Positions 35,163 to 44,975 of a stretch of DNA of 64,000 nt are shown here, piece by piece. Every line of letters starts with the position of its first letter. The first letter of the stretch is position 1. Made by a program: the position numbers and the translations under genes. The stretch comes from Bin87 sp963663945 (GTDB taxonomy: Bacteria; Chloroflexota; Dehalococcoidia; Lucifugimonadales; UBA3495), in assembly GCA_963663945.1 (NCBI GenBank), contig OY760687.1:3875807-3939806 (forward strand), written 5' to 3'. A model generated the notes under the pieces. The model did not search any database and was not told the DNA's origin. It saw only the letters and a list, made by a program, of their open reading frames with translations.

Positions 35163-35865
35163 GACAGCATCCGTTGTAACCTATGCAACGACCGGGATAC
35201 GGTCCGCAGTGTCAGCAAATCAGCGCTCATGCGCTGGTGGACCATCTGCTTGTGGTCCTGGCGTCGCGCACCGCGCACGCGCCCTACAATTCACAACAGC
35301 CCTCGGCCGTATCGCCGGGCCAGGTTGTTCGATAGTACGATCCTATCTTACGGAAAAGCCAATGACATAGGTGTGTCATTGAAATACGAACGGTATAACG
35401 TCGCGTGACAAAAATATTTAATGCGCATCATGATATCGCCAGACGAATACGCCGCCACTCCAACGCAGCATGGCGTACCGAAGCCGGATCCATGGGTATG
35501 TTGATCAAGACCCCGTTGGGTCGGAGGACTTACGTGGCACGCTGCTAGACCTGCCTTGCACGGCTTGGTGCAAGCACGTTGTTGTGCGGGGTGGGCGTTT
35601 CCCGAATTAGTGGGGAGCCATACGCTCTGAACCCGCGTTTGTTGTTATGTGCCCGATGCGCATAGGAGTCGCTAGCCAAACCTTGATCTGCATCGGTTGG
35701 CAGCCTGAGACTGCTTGATGTGCCATAGATGTAACGCACTGGTGGAAATGGAAAACAGAGTGTGACAATCTGATACGGTGGGAGTAAAATCGTCCTGGGT
35801 TAACTGGGCGTCGCTGTTAGCTGATCCATGGGACGCCGATATAGGGGTTGCTACGGAGGAAACCA
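35163..35865. other. Long intergenic region before the hybrid kinase
   Basis: About 700 bp without a credible gene. It holds a palindrome AATGACA-6-TGTCATT at 35361-35380 and a small CTTGCA...TGCAAG hairpin near 35553-35572. No tRNA or terminator with a U-run was recognised. The promoter of the kinase must lie in its right part. Confidence 0.4.
35361..35380. promoter_or_regulatory. Possible operator palindrome
   Basis: AATGACATAGGTGTGTCATT is a 7+7 inverted repeat with a 6-bp spacer, in the AT-richer part of the divergent region between the restriction-fold gene and the hybrid kinase. Such symmetry fits a dimeric regulator site; the regulator is unknown. Confidence 0.35.
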
Positions 35866-38331
35866 TTGAGCAGCGAGGTCGAAACGGGGAACGAGATGAA
35901 GGCGTTTCGAGAACGGCTGACGGCCTTGGCGCGAGCCGGGCTGCGCATCAACGAAAGCCTGGACCTGGATACAGTGATGCAGGAAGTGCTGGACTGTGCC
36001 CGGTCTCTCACCGATGCTGACTATGGGATCATCGCTCTTGTCGACGACGAAAGGCGTATGCAGCAATTGCTGTGGTCCGGGCTGACCGGCGAAGAAAGCC
36101 ACCAATTGCGCGACATTCACGAAGGCCGGCAGCTCTGCGAGTTTATTTCCGGTTTGCAGGCGCCGCTGCGATTGGACGATTTCCAGAGTCACCTTGAGTC
36201 GTTGGGTATAGAAGGGCTCCGGGTTCCCATTCCGGTCAGACCAGTGATGCCGTTCCTGGCGGCCCCCGTCATCCATCAGGGTCGTACGGGCGGCGGGATC
36301 TTCCTGGCCAATGCGGAGTCGGGACGCAGGTTCACTCTTGAGGACGAAGAAACCCTCATGATGTTTGCGTCGCAGGCGGCGCTGGTCATAGCCAACGCCC
36401 GGCGCTACCAGGAGGAGCAGCAAGCCAGGGCCGACGTGGAAGCCCTGGTGAACACCTCGCCGGTGGGCGTGCTGGTTTTCGATGGCGTCGATGGAAGAAT
36501 CGTGTCGTATAACCGGGAGGTGAGGAGGATCGCCAACGCGCTCTACCACTCGGACGCCACGTTTGAAGAGGTCCTCAGCACATTGACCATTCGACGGGGA
36601 GACGGGCAGGAACTCACGATGGCTGACTTTCCCATCGCCGAAGCACTGCGCACCGGTGAAGCGGTGCGCCTCGAGCAGATGGTTTTACAGGGCGCCAGCG
36701 GACGCAGTATGACCATCATGGTGAACGCCACTCCGATCAGGTCAGATGACGGTGTCATGCGGTCGTTCGTGGCGACTCTGCAGGACATGACGCCCATTGA
36801 AGACCTGGAACGCCAGCGCGCCGAGTTCCTGGGCATGGTCAGCCACGAGCTGAGAATGCCGCTGATGTCCATCAAGGGCTCGGCGGATACCCTGCTGGAA
36901 TCGGGGTCGGACCTGGATCCGGCTGAGGTTCGCCAGTTCAGCCGCATCATACGGGATCAAGCCGACCGCATGCGTCACATGATCGTCGACCTGCTGGACG
37001 CGGCGCGCATTGAGACCGGCACTCTCAGCGTGACCCCGGAGCCAGTAGCGGTGGTGGAGATGGTCGACGAGGCCAAACGACGGTTTTCGACCGCAGGAGC
37101 TCAACACAACCTGAAGATAAGCCTGCCGCCGGACCTTCCCTTGGTGATGGCCGACCAACGCCGGATCGTTCAGGTGCTGAACAACCTGCTGACCAACGCT
37201 GTCGAGTCTTCCCGCGAAGCCTCCACAATTCTGGTGTCGGCCGAACGGGAAGAGTTTCACGTCTCGATTTCGGTGACCGACGACGGACAGGGGGTTTCCG
37301 CAGAACAGGTCCCGCACCTTTTCCGGAAGTTCTTCCACGCCGAGGGCGACGAAAGCGGAAATGTCCACCATGGCGCCGGGCTGGGGCTATCCATCTGCAG
37401 AGGCATTGTCGAGGCCCACGGAGGCCGAATCTGGGTGGAGAGCGAGGGGCTTGGATTTGGGTGCCGGTTCACCTTCACCCTCCCGATCGTTGAGCCGACA
37501 GACCTCGCTCGGGTTGGCGCCGCGCCTCTTGGTTCGGGAGCCCAGGCGCTTGAGCGGGCCGCAGTTTCAATCCTGGTCGTCGATGATGATCCTCAGACTC
37601 TGCGGCACGTCAGGGATGCGTTATCCGGGACCGGTTATTCCGTAATGGTCACCGGGGACCCGGTGGAAGCCCTCAACATCACGCGGACTTCCCGGCCTGA
37701 CCTGGCGATACTGGACCTGGTGCTGCCCGACGGCGACGGCATAGAGTTGATGCAGGAGATGAAAGCCGTTGTAGATATTCCGGTGATCTTTCTTTCCGCC
37801 TACGGGCAGGACCAGGTAATTGCCCAGGCCTTTGAAGCCGGGGCCGCCGACTACGTGTCCAAACCGTTTTCCTCCACCGAGCTGGTGGCCCGGATACGGG
37901 CGGAACTGCGCCGCGTGGCCGGGCCGCCCGGCAATCCCACCGGCACGATTGCCGTGGGGGATTTGGAAATAGACTACGACGGTCGCGAGGTGCGGCTGTC
38001 CGGCAGGACATTGGAGCTCACCGCCACCGAGTACGGTTTGATCAGGGAACTTTCTGCTGCCGAAGGGCGGGCTTTGACCTACCAGCAGTTGCTGCGCCGG
38101 ATCTGGCGGAACTCCCACACGTACGATCCGCGGGTGGTGCGTACCCACATTGGAAGGCTGCGCCGCAAACTGGGCGATGATGGAGAGAACCCGGTCTACA
38201 TCCTGACGGAGCCCCGTGTCGGCTATCGGATGGCCCAATCCGCAAACTCGGGTCCACTCAACGAGCAACCCGCGACAACATCGTCGGCCGGAGGAGCCAC
38301 CAGCCGACATTGCCCTGCTCTTGGGGTCTAA
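35866..38331 (+). CDS. Hybrid histidine kinase-response regulator with winged-helix output (GAF-PAS-HK-REC-wHTH)
   Basis: An 821-aa single-chain two-component system. It contains GAF (about 15-185), PAS (190-305), HisKA with phospho-accepting His in FLGMVSHELRMPL, HATPase with VTDDGQGVS and GAGLGLSICRGIVEAHGG, receiver (SILVVDDDPQT, phospho-Asp in AILDLVLPDGDG, Lys in VSKPFS) and an OmpR/PhoB-type winged helix ending IWRNSHTYDPRVVRTHIGRL. All catalytic residues are intact. The start is a TTG with GGAGG 6 nt upstream. Its GAF has Arg46 where the two tandem paralogues have an in-frame UGA. It converges with the deiodinase-like gene; stops overlap. The ligand is unknown. Confidence 0.92.
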   Translation: MSSEVETGNEMKAFRERLTALARAGLRINESLDLDTVMQEVLDCARSLTDADYGIIALVDDERRMQQLLWSGLTGEESHQLRDIHEGRQLCEFISGLQAPLRLDDFQSHLESLGIEGLRVPIPVRPVMPFLAAPVIHQGRTGGGIFLANAESGRRFTLEDEETLMMFASQAALVIANARRYQEEQQARADVEALVNTSPVGVLVFDGVDGRIVSYNREVRRIANALYHSDATFEEVLSTLTIRRGDGQELTMADFPIAEALRTGEAVRLEQMVLQGASGRSMTIMVNATPIRSDDGVMRSFVATLQDMTPIEDLERQRAEFLGMVSHELRMPLMSIKGSADTLLESGSDLDPAEVRQFSRIIRDQADRMRHMIVDLLDAARIETGTLSVTPEPVAVVEMVDEAKRRFSTAGAQHNLKISLPPDLPLVMADQRRIVQVLNNLLTNAVESSREASTILVSAEREEFHVSISVTDDGQGVSAEQVPHLFRKFFHAEGDESGNVHHGAGLGLSICRGIVEAHGGRIWVESEGLGFGCRFTFTLPIVEPTDLARVGAAPLGSGAQALERAAVSILVVDDDPQTLRHVRDALSGTGYSVMVTGDPVEALNITRTSRPDLAILDLVLPDGDGIELMQEMKAVVDIPVIFLSAYGQDQVIAQAFEAGAADYVSKPFSSTELVARIRAELRRVAGPPGNPTGTIAVGDLEIDYDGREVRLSGRTLELTATEYGLIRELSAAEGRALTYQQLLRRIWRNSHTYDPRVVRTHIGRLRRKLGDDGENPVYILTEPRVGYRMAQSANSGPLNEQPATTSSAGGATSRHCPALGV

Positions 38332-39074
38332 CGGCGATCGGACGGGACCAGTGCGCAAGCCCGGATCGCCTGCTCCCACTCGTCCAGATCGAAGAAGTGC
38401 GGCCCGGCGCCACCGTGGTAGGCCACTTTGCCATCGACGTCCACCAGGTACAGGCGTTCCGGCGCCGCGCCGTAGGCCTCATCGATGGAGTTGTCCATTT
38501 CCTCGATGATGATGGGCAAACCGATGTGCAAGTCGATGCTGCACGATTGGGCCGCCGACGCCCGTTCAGCGTAGCTCTGGTGCTGGCGGAACAGCACGCC
38601 TTCCGCAACGTTGCTATCCACCTGCCAGCCGTCGGTCGGGTGGGCTTCCTGGACGTAGACGACAAAGAACTCCACAGAGTCCTTGTAGTGGTGGTAGATC
38701 TGCGTCATGCGCTCCGACTGAGCGCGGAAAGGAGGTCAAGTGTAGCTGCCGAAGGCCAGGGCCACCGGTCGCCGTCCGCGAAAGTCGGACAGACGCACCC
38801 GTTCCTCCGAACCCAACCGCTTGAGGGAGAAGTCGGGGGCAGGTTCGCCAACGTTGGGGCCGGTCTCGTCCCGTACCAGGATGGCTTCCAGGGCGGCGCG
38901 AACTTCTGCGGGCAGGTTCGTTTGCTGCCCCGACGCCAATTCTCGTGCTGAAATTTGTCCATCAATCGGACGGGATGCCCGCGCCTCCTTGATGCCGTCG
39001 ACAATCTGTCGGAGTTGCTGGCGGTGCTGGTCGCTCAGCCCGCTGATCGCGCTGTCGCGCTGCGCCTTTAGCAT
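38328..39074 (-). CDS. Iodothyronine deiodinase-family selenoprotein (in-frame UGA)
   Basis: A 248-aa thioredoxin-fold protein read through a TGA at 38736-38738 (codon 113). Upstream of the TGA the protein has PNVGEPAPDFSLKRLG and ends PVALAFGSYT; downstream it continues PPFRAQSERM and VYVQEAHPTDGW. In deiodinases the site GS-x-T-Sec-PPF is exactly where selenocysteine sits, and the EAH..DGW motif is a family signature. The frame is preserved across the TGA and a SECIS-like hairpin follows. The start is an ATG with GGAGG 5 nt upstream. Bacterial members need not act on thyroid hormone; they are thiol/selenol reductases of unknown substrate. Without readthrough the product would be a truncated 112-aa protein. 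Confidence 0.9.
38709..38725 (-). promoter_or_regulatory. Bacterial SECIS-like hairpin of the deiodinase gene
   Basis: Beginning 10 nt after the TGA, the mRNA reads GCGCTC-AGUCG-GAGCGC: a perfect 6-bp stem and a 5-nt loop with G at its second position, 17 nt after the UGA. This fits the bacterial SECIS consensus of a short stem-loop in the coding region just behind the UGA. Confidence 0.75.
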
Positions 39075-39110
39075 ATTCGCCTCCACGAGGGATTGGGGTA
39101 GCAGAAACGC

Positions 39111-39665
39111 CTACCGGGCGGCCACCGCCGCCGCGCTCAGTTCGCGAATGGCGTCCACGGTTTGCGGACCGGCCGGCTCGCCCATTTCCACGTCCCGGAC
39201 TGCTTCCCAGGAGCGCAGCACATCCGCCATGACCGCGTCGTCAGACTGGTCGATGTCGATGGGGATGCCCACCTGCGCCCACGATGTGTAACCGGTCAGC
39301 CAGAACACCTCGGTGGGATTGTTCTCCGGGTCCCGGAAGTAGCAGCCGATGGCGCTGGCGTGGGTGACGATGCGGTCCAGCTGGTAGCCCCGGTTGAGGA
39401 TGCGCCGCTTGAAATCGCGCAGATCGCCGAGGGATTCCACGCGCATCGAAATCTGCTGGATCCAATGGGGGTCATCCAGGGAGGGCCGCCCGTTGATCAG
39501 GGCAATCTCGTGATCGCAGCTTTCGGGATCAGCGCTGTAAAAGGCTCCCAGCGGGCCGACCTTGGTCCGCTGCATTCCCATGAAATTCTCGTAGAAGTCC
39601 ATCATCAGTTCGAGGTCATGAACGTAGAAGCCGATATGACCGAGCCCAGTAACTTTCGCCGACAT
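39111..39665 (-). CDS. VOC-superfamily protein (extradiol dioxygenase-like)
   Basis: A 184-aa vicinal-oxygen-chelate protein: VTGLGHIGFYVHDLELMMDF opens the fold, DHEIALINGRPS and WIQQISMRVESL follow, and CYFRDPENNPTEVFWLTGY carries the terminal Glu. This matches catechol 2,3-dioxygenase-like members with two beta-alpha-beta units plus a C-terminal helix. The start is MSAKVTG, with AAGGAGA 7 nt upstream. Its stop is 36 nt before the deiodinase-like start, so the two may form one transcript. The substrate is unknown. Confidence 0.86.
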   Translation of the reverse strand: MSAKVTGLGHIGFYVHDLELMMDFYENFMGMQRTKVGPLGAFYSADPESCDHEIALINGRPSLDDPHWIQQISMRVESLGDLRDFKRRILNRGYQLDRIVTHASAIGCYFRDPENNPTEVFWLTGYTSWAQVGIPIDIDQSDDAVMADVLRSWEAVRDVEMGEPAGPQTVDAIRELSAAAVAAR

Positions 39666-39996
39666 CTTCGTCTCCTTCAGGTCCGTCCGTGTCAGGTCAT
39701 TATGCCCTTGTCGCGCCAGCGATGTCGACCCGATGCACGCGCTGGAAATCTGCCCACCGCCCACCGCGCGGATCTGCCATCTGGGTTTGAGGCGGCAACG
39801 CTAGGGAGGCCGGTACCGGCATGCGCCGGGCACGAATGACTTGTCCGACTGTCGCAGAGGGTGATACAACCACCGGGAGACGCCGCATTACGGTGTTTCT
39901 CCGTCGCCGAAGTGAAGGGACTATCGAAACAACCTGTGAGCCGGTTTCTACAGACCGTACCCGTCATTTCACGAGCAACTAGCGGGAGGTGCCGCC
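39666..39996. other. Intergenic, no gene seen
   Basis: A 331-bp divergent gap between the VOC gene and the serine hydrolase gene. It should contain both promoters, but no confident elements, repeats or RNA genes were recognised. Confidence 0.4.
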
Positions 39997-41151
39997 ATGG
40001 TGGTGAGTCCGAAGAGCGTCGTACAAGACGCCATTGATGTCGCAATCGGGGAACGTGGGGAGATCGGCGTGCAGGTGGCAGCGTACCTGGACGGCGAATT
40101 GGTGATCGACCAATGGGGTGGCATGGCCGACGAGACCACCGGACAGGAGGTCGATGGAGACACCCTGTTCCCGGTGTTTTCCAACATAAAAGCGGTGACC
40201 GCGACCGCGCTCCACATCCAGGCGGAGCGCGGGTTGGTCGACTACTACCAGCCGGTGGCCAATTACTGGCCCGAATTCGGGAAGTACGGCAAGGACAAGG
40301 GCACGGTGTTCGACGCGCTGACCCATCGGATCGGCGTGCCCCTGATGCCCGTGGGGGTCACGCCCGAGCTGATGTGCGACTGGGACTGGATGGTGGGGCA
40401 GATCGCGGAGATGCATCCGCTCTTTGAGCCGGGCACCCGCAGCGGCTACATGGCCTACACCTTCGGCTGGGTGGTGGGTGAGGTGGTGCGCCGCACCGAT
40501 CCGAAGCGCCGACCCTTTGGCCAGTTTATCCAGGAGGAAATCTGCCAACCCCTGGGCATCACCGATCTTTGGGCGGGTATCCCGCCGGAGGTGGAGCCCC
40601 GCGTGGCCAAACTCACCAATATGCCGCCGCTTCCTCCCGGCGCTCCGGGACTACCCCCGGACTCGCTGCGGTTCCGGGCGACGCCGCCGGAAGTGGGCAC
40701 CACCCAGGAGGTGTTCGGCCGCTCCGATGTGCGCCAGGCCTGCATCCCCGGCGCCCAGGGGATAATGAACGCCCGGAGCCAGGCCCGGTTCTACGCCATG
40801 CTGGCCAACGGCGGTGAACTGGACGGCGTAAGACTCCTTTCAGAGGAACGCGTGCGGACCTTTCATATACCCAGGCCTCCCAGCGACTACGACCCGGTGC
40901 ACGGCAGGCCCCATCACGGGACCATTGGCGGCTTGCACTTCGCCGGCAGCCCGGGCATGGGCGCCATGGGCAGCAACCCCATGGCTTTCGGTCACAACGG
41001 GGCCGGCGGCTCGCTGGGCTGGGCGGTTCCTCAGCATCGCCTGGCGGTGGCCATCCACCACAACCGCATGGTCCCCCACGGGCCTCCGGAAGAAAGCCCG
41101 CTGACGCCCATTGGCGGCGCAGTGCGGAAGGCTCTGGGGATACCCGAATAG
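39997..41151 (+). CDS. Serine hydrolase, beta-lactamase class C/EstB family
   Basis: A 384-aa serine hydrolase with penicillin-binding fold. The Ser-X-X-Lys motif is FSNIKAVTA, the Tyr motif is in SGYMAYTFGW, and HNGAGGSLGW replaces the KTG element, as in EstB-type esterases and carboxylesterases. No signal peptide is present, so it is more likely a cytoplasmic esterase or beta-lactone/amide hydrolase than a resistance enzyme. GGGAGGTG lies 7 nt upstream of the ATG. Neighbours do not form an operon. Confidence 0.9.
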   Translation: MVVSPKSVVQDAIDVAIGERGEIGVQVAAYLDGELVIDQWGGMADETTGQEVDGDTLFPVFSNIKAVTATALHIQAERGLVDYYQPVANYWPEFGKYGKDKGTVFDALTHRIGVPLMPVGVTPELMCDWDWMVGQIAEMHPLFEPGTRSGYMAYTFGWVVGEVVRRTDPKRRPFGQFIQEEICQPLGITDLWAGIPPEVEPRVAKLTNMPPLPPGAPGLPPDSLRFRATPPEVGTTQEVFGRSDVRQACIPGAQGIMNARSQARFYAMLANGGELDGVRLLSEERVRTFHIPRPPSDYDPVHGRPHHGTIGGLHFAGSPGMGAMGSNPMAFGHNGAGGSLGWAVPQHRLAVAIHHNRMVPHGPPEESPLTPIGGAVRKALGIPE

Positions 41152-41179
41152 GGTCAGGCTTACTCTTGCAGGGTTACGG

Positions 41180-42214
41180 TCAGTCCGGAACCCGGACCAG
41201 CTTCTGCATCGAGCGCAGCTCGCGAGGCGGGTCCATGTGCCGGCCGTAGTCGGTCCAGGACACCTCCGCCACATACAGGTCTCCATGGGAGTCGATGGCT
41301 ATACCGTGTGGGGAATAGAACCGGCCGGACTGGTCGCCGTAGCTCGCGCGGCCGACCCGGGCCAGGACCTTGCCGCTGGTGTTCATCACCGTCACGCGCG
41401 GGCCCAGGTCGGTGCCGATGTCGTTGGTGCCTATCCCGCAGAAGTACTCGCCGATGTAGATCAGTTCCTCGCCCGAACGGTCGTCGATGCAGATGGCGGC
41501 GGCGCGGGAGAGGTTGCCCCACTGGGCCTCGTATTTGCCCTCGGGGCTGAAGACCTGGATGCGATGGTTCTCGCGGTCGGCGACGTACACCCAGCTGTCG
41601 TTGTCCACGATGACGTTGTGAACGATGTTGAACTGCCCGTCGCCAGTGCCCGATTCGCCCCATGAAAACAGCAGCCTGCCGTCGGGTGTGTACTTGTGCA
41701 CCCGGGCGTTGGAATAGCCGTCGGCCACGTAGAACTCGCCGGTGCGCCGGTCGAAGGCCACGTGGGCCGGCACGCTGAACGGCTCGCCGCTCATTTTGGG
41801 ACTGGGTTTATGGGGCGTGCCCAGGGTCATCAATAGCTTGCCGTCGGGAGTGAACTGGCGCACCGTGCTGTCGCCGTTGTCCACGCAGAAGACGGTATCG
41901 TCGGGCGCAATGGTCACGCCGTGGGGGTTGGCGAACACGCCTTCTCCCCAGGTGCGCAGCACGTTGCCGTCGGTGTCGAACACAATCATCGGGATGGTGC
42001 CGCGGTTGAACACGTAGACCTGGTCCCTGGAGTCGACGGCGACCGACGTTCCTTCCTTGTAGACGCACCCTTCCGGAAGCTGGCCCCAGTTCTCGCCCGA
42101 CACCCGGTAATGGAAGCCGTTTTCGCCGATGACGACCGGCCCGCGGCTGCCGCCGTCTTCACCGTGTCCCTCGGTGCGCAGACCGTATTCCCAGTCCTGC
42201 TCCTTGTCGACCAT
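41180..42214 (-). CDS. NHL-repeat beta-propeller protein (peptidyl-amidating-lyase-like)
   Basis: A 344-aa protein of repeated NHL blades, for example SVAVDSRDQVYVFNRG, FANPHGVTIAPDDTVFCVDN, VADGYSNARVHKYTPDG, VYVADRENHRIQVFSPEG and SPHGIAIDSHGDLYVAEV. The pattern matches the lyase domain of peptidyl-alpha-hydroxyglycine alpha-amidating lyase, although such proteins in bacteria have no established reaction. The start is MVDKEQDWEYG, 8 nt from AAGGAGG. No signal peptide is found. A paralogue lies at 50065. Confidence 0.86.
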   Translation of the reverse strand: MVDKEQDWEYGLRTEGHGEDGGSRGPVVIGENGFHYRVSGENWGQLPEGCVYKEGTSVAVDSRDQVYVFNRGTIPMIVFDTDGNVLRTWGEGVFANPHGVTIAPDDTVFCVDNGDSTVRQFTPDGKLLMTLGTPHKPSPKMSGEPFSVPAHVAFDRRTGEFYVADGYSNARVHKYTPDGRLLFSWGESGTGDGQFNIVHNVIVDNDSWVYVADRENHRIQVFSPEGKYEAQWGNLSRAAAICIDDRSGEELIYIGEYFCGIGTNDIGTDLGPRVTVMNTSGKVLARVGRASYGDQSGRFYSPHGIAIDSHGDLYVAEVSWTDYGRHMDPPRELRSMQKLVRVPD

Positions 42215-42414
42215 CCTCATGACCTCCTTGAACCCGTCCGTCAGCGCGACGGTATGGGGGAATATATCACGAGGTTCGCTGGCATTTCGCGGTTGGCGGT
42301 TCGAAACGGCGCGGGTCGCCGGGGGCCGCACCGATGGGCGCAGCGCCGGAACCGGGGCCGTTTCAAGGCAGGAAGGGTTCGCCCACCGGGGCGGCTAGCG
42401 CGGTATCAGGGGAA

Positions 42415-44877
42415 CTAACTCACGGGTGCCGGGTGATCGGACATGGTCTCAGACTTGGCCATGCGGTAGCCGATGCCGTGCTCGGTGAAGATATACGTGG
42501 GTTTCCTGGCGTTGTCCCCAAGTTTCTGGCGAAGGGATTTTATGTAGGAGCGCAACAACTGGGACTCCCCTGAATACTCCGGTCCCCAAACCCTCCGCAG
42601 CAACATATCCTGCGTGAGAACCCTTCCTGCGGCGTGGGCGAGTTCGGTGAGCAGTTTGTACTCCGTGGCTGTCATCTGTACTTGTCGCCCGGAAACGTTG
42701 ACCATTCGTTCATCGAAATTAATTCGTACGTCGCCCGATTGGAATGTACGGGCGCCGGCAGGCCCACCGCCATCGCTCAACCTGCGAAGGGTCGCGTTTA
42801 TCCGCGCAATCAGTTCGGAAGGCGAAAACGGTTTGACCATATATCCGTCCGCACCCATTTCGAAAACGCGCACGACGTAATCCGCGTCGTCGCGTTCGCA
42901 CAGGACAATGGCCGGCAGGTGCAGGGAATTGCCGGCGCCGCGCAAGGTGCGGAAGGACTGCTCTTCCCGGCCCGCTATATCCAGCACGATCAGCTTGGGA
43001 CTTTCCGACGATGCAAGCGCCTCAACCTCATCCAGGCTCGCGGTTGCCACGACGCCGTAACCAGCGTCGAGCAGAACCTGGCGAACCGTGCGCAACAATC
43101 TGGCGTCTTCGATAGAGACGAGTATCTGAATTTTCTCGGCCGAAGCAGAGGGTGGCTTCCCTGAAATTTCGAGGGTGTTGGCGGGGTGTAATTCAGGTGC
43201 GGGTTCGTCTTCCACCGACGGCAGGGTGAAGGTCAGAGTGGGGCTTCCTTCCCGCTCATCGAAATCCGTCCTGATCCGTCCTCCGTGGGCCTCGACGACT
43301 CCGCGACAAAACGCGATCGCCAGACCTTCACCATGCGAAGCTTGATCAACCAGCCTGGCGTGCGAACGCGACAGATTCTTGAATGATTCCGGAGTATCGG
43401 GGTTCCAATAGCGGTGGGCGGGTTCCGTCCTCGAAGAAACTGATCCCTCCACCGCAATCGTCACCGCCACGTGGATATCCTCGGCCGCCGCAGTCACATT
43501 GATGCGCGAGGAATCGTCCGCGTGTCGTGCGGCCTGGCGGAGGAAATTGTGAACCACCTGGCCAATGCGCTGCTTGTCGACCATCACATTCGGCAGGTCG
43601 GACGGGATGTCAGTCTGTATGTTATTGACAGAGTGGTCTCGCAAAAAATCCTGGCAAGACCCGTTCAGCAGTTCTGTGACGTCAACGGACTGCGTCACCA
43701 CCGTCAGTGTGCCCGTCTCGATTTGGGCCAACTCAATCAAGCTGTTGACCTGGCTGCGCATCAGGTCAGCCTGTTGGTCGATGATCCGCAACAATTGAAC
43801 TGACTCAACCGAGTTTATCGGCTCAACGACGTCCTTGAGGGCAGCGGCAGAACCCTTGATGCCTATAAGGGGGGTTCTCAGTTCTTCACTTACCATCTCC
43901 AGGAACTCGGCTCGTTTTCGTTCCAGACCGCCCAGGGGAGTCAGATCCTGCATGACCGTAACAACTGACAATATCTCTCCCGCTTCCGAAAAAATGGGGC
44001 CGACGTTCACCACGGTATTCATCTCGTTCCCATTCGGCAGACGGAGTATGAGTTCCTGTGGTTCCACCTTTTCGCCGCTTTGAAGCACTATGGATAGGGG
44101 CAATTCCTCGAAAGAGAGTTCGCGCCCGTCCGGGCGAAAGAAAGACATGACCTCGAAGGCGTTTGCCATCGATTCCTCAGGAAACTCCAACACGCTCATC
44201 ATGCGGCGTATTTCCTGATTGATGTAGGCGAGCTGACCAGTTTGCGCGTCGAAAACCACCACACCCACCGGAGTATCGTCCAGCAGGTTCTCCAGATCCG
44301 CCCGGGTTCGAAGTTCCGCTTCGTACCGCCGGGCGTTGGCGATTGCCGACGCGGCCTGGGCGGCAAGCATTGCCGCGACGTCATCGTCTTGATCGGTGAA
44401 CGCCTGATCGCCTTCTTTGTCCGCCAGGTAAAGGTCGCCCACATGCTCGTCCTGGTGGTAAATCGGCACACCCAGCAAAGTCGTTATGGCGTGTTGGTCC
44501 GCTGGCAAAACTGCGAGATCCGGCTGCGTCGCCAGGTCCGCCAGCCTGACGGGCCCCCTGGCCTTGTTCAGGTATTCCTGCAGACCCTGCCCTTGCAGCG
44601 ATTGCGTCAGGAGTTCCCGCGTCTCGTCAGTTGTTGCTGATACGTAAAGGTTACCGATCTGGCCTAGATTGTCGAAAACCACGAGCGCACCGAACCGGGC
44701 GCCGGTGAGCATTCAGGCGCTGTTGATGACTTCCTGGAGGGCGGCCTCGGTATCGAGGTTTGCGGAGATCCTGATGCTCGCCCCGCTGAGTTTGGCCAGT
44801 CGATCCTTCAGGACCTCGTTTTCGAGCCGGAGCGCTTGTGTTTCCGTCATTTCAGCATCTGCCTGTAAAGGGCTCAT
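42415..44877 (-). CDS. GAF-PAS-pseudokinase-receiver-wHTH regulator with in-frame UGA (paralogue 1)
   Basis: An 820-aa reading when the TGA at 44713-44715 (codon 55) is decoded. The frame is identical before (TEAALQEVINSA) and after (MLTGARFGALVVF), and the two parts complete one GAF domain. PAS (about 190-315) follows. The HisKA box reads FLEMVSEELRTPL, so the phospho-accepting His is Glu (residue 331). The ATP-binding G boxes are also poor. The receiver keeps an Asp in LIVLDIAGREE but lost the acidic pair (SIED). The winged helix is intact. The start has GAGGA 5 nt upstream, as in paralogue 2. It is probably a one-component sensor-regulator. If TGA stops, a 54-aa peptide plus a reinitiated fragment would result. 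Confidence 0.82.
44687..44702 (-). promoter_or_regulatory. SECIS-like hairpin of GAF regulator 1
   Basis: Starting 10 nt after the UGA: GCGCC-CGGUUC-GGUGC, 5 bp with one G-U pair and a 6-nt loop with GG at loop positions 2-3, 17-18 nt past the UGA. The loop resembles the AGGUCU loop of E. coli fdhF. It also encodes conserved GARFGA residues, so chance is possible. Confidence 0.6.
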
Positions 44878-44975
44878 TGTCGTCCTCTTGAGCCGTCGTG
44901 GATTGCGGAACGGCTGACTCAACTCCAGATTGGCCTCACGTGATCCGCTCGGGAAAAGTGCGCTCTCCGCACCGG

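Noticed and set aside
44713..44715. Stop and reinitiation as the explanation for the UGA in GAF regulator 1
   Set aside because: TGA-ATG would permit it here, but paralogue 2 has no start codon at the same place, while the frame and hairpin are the same.
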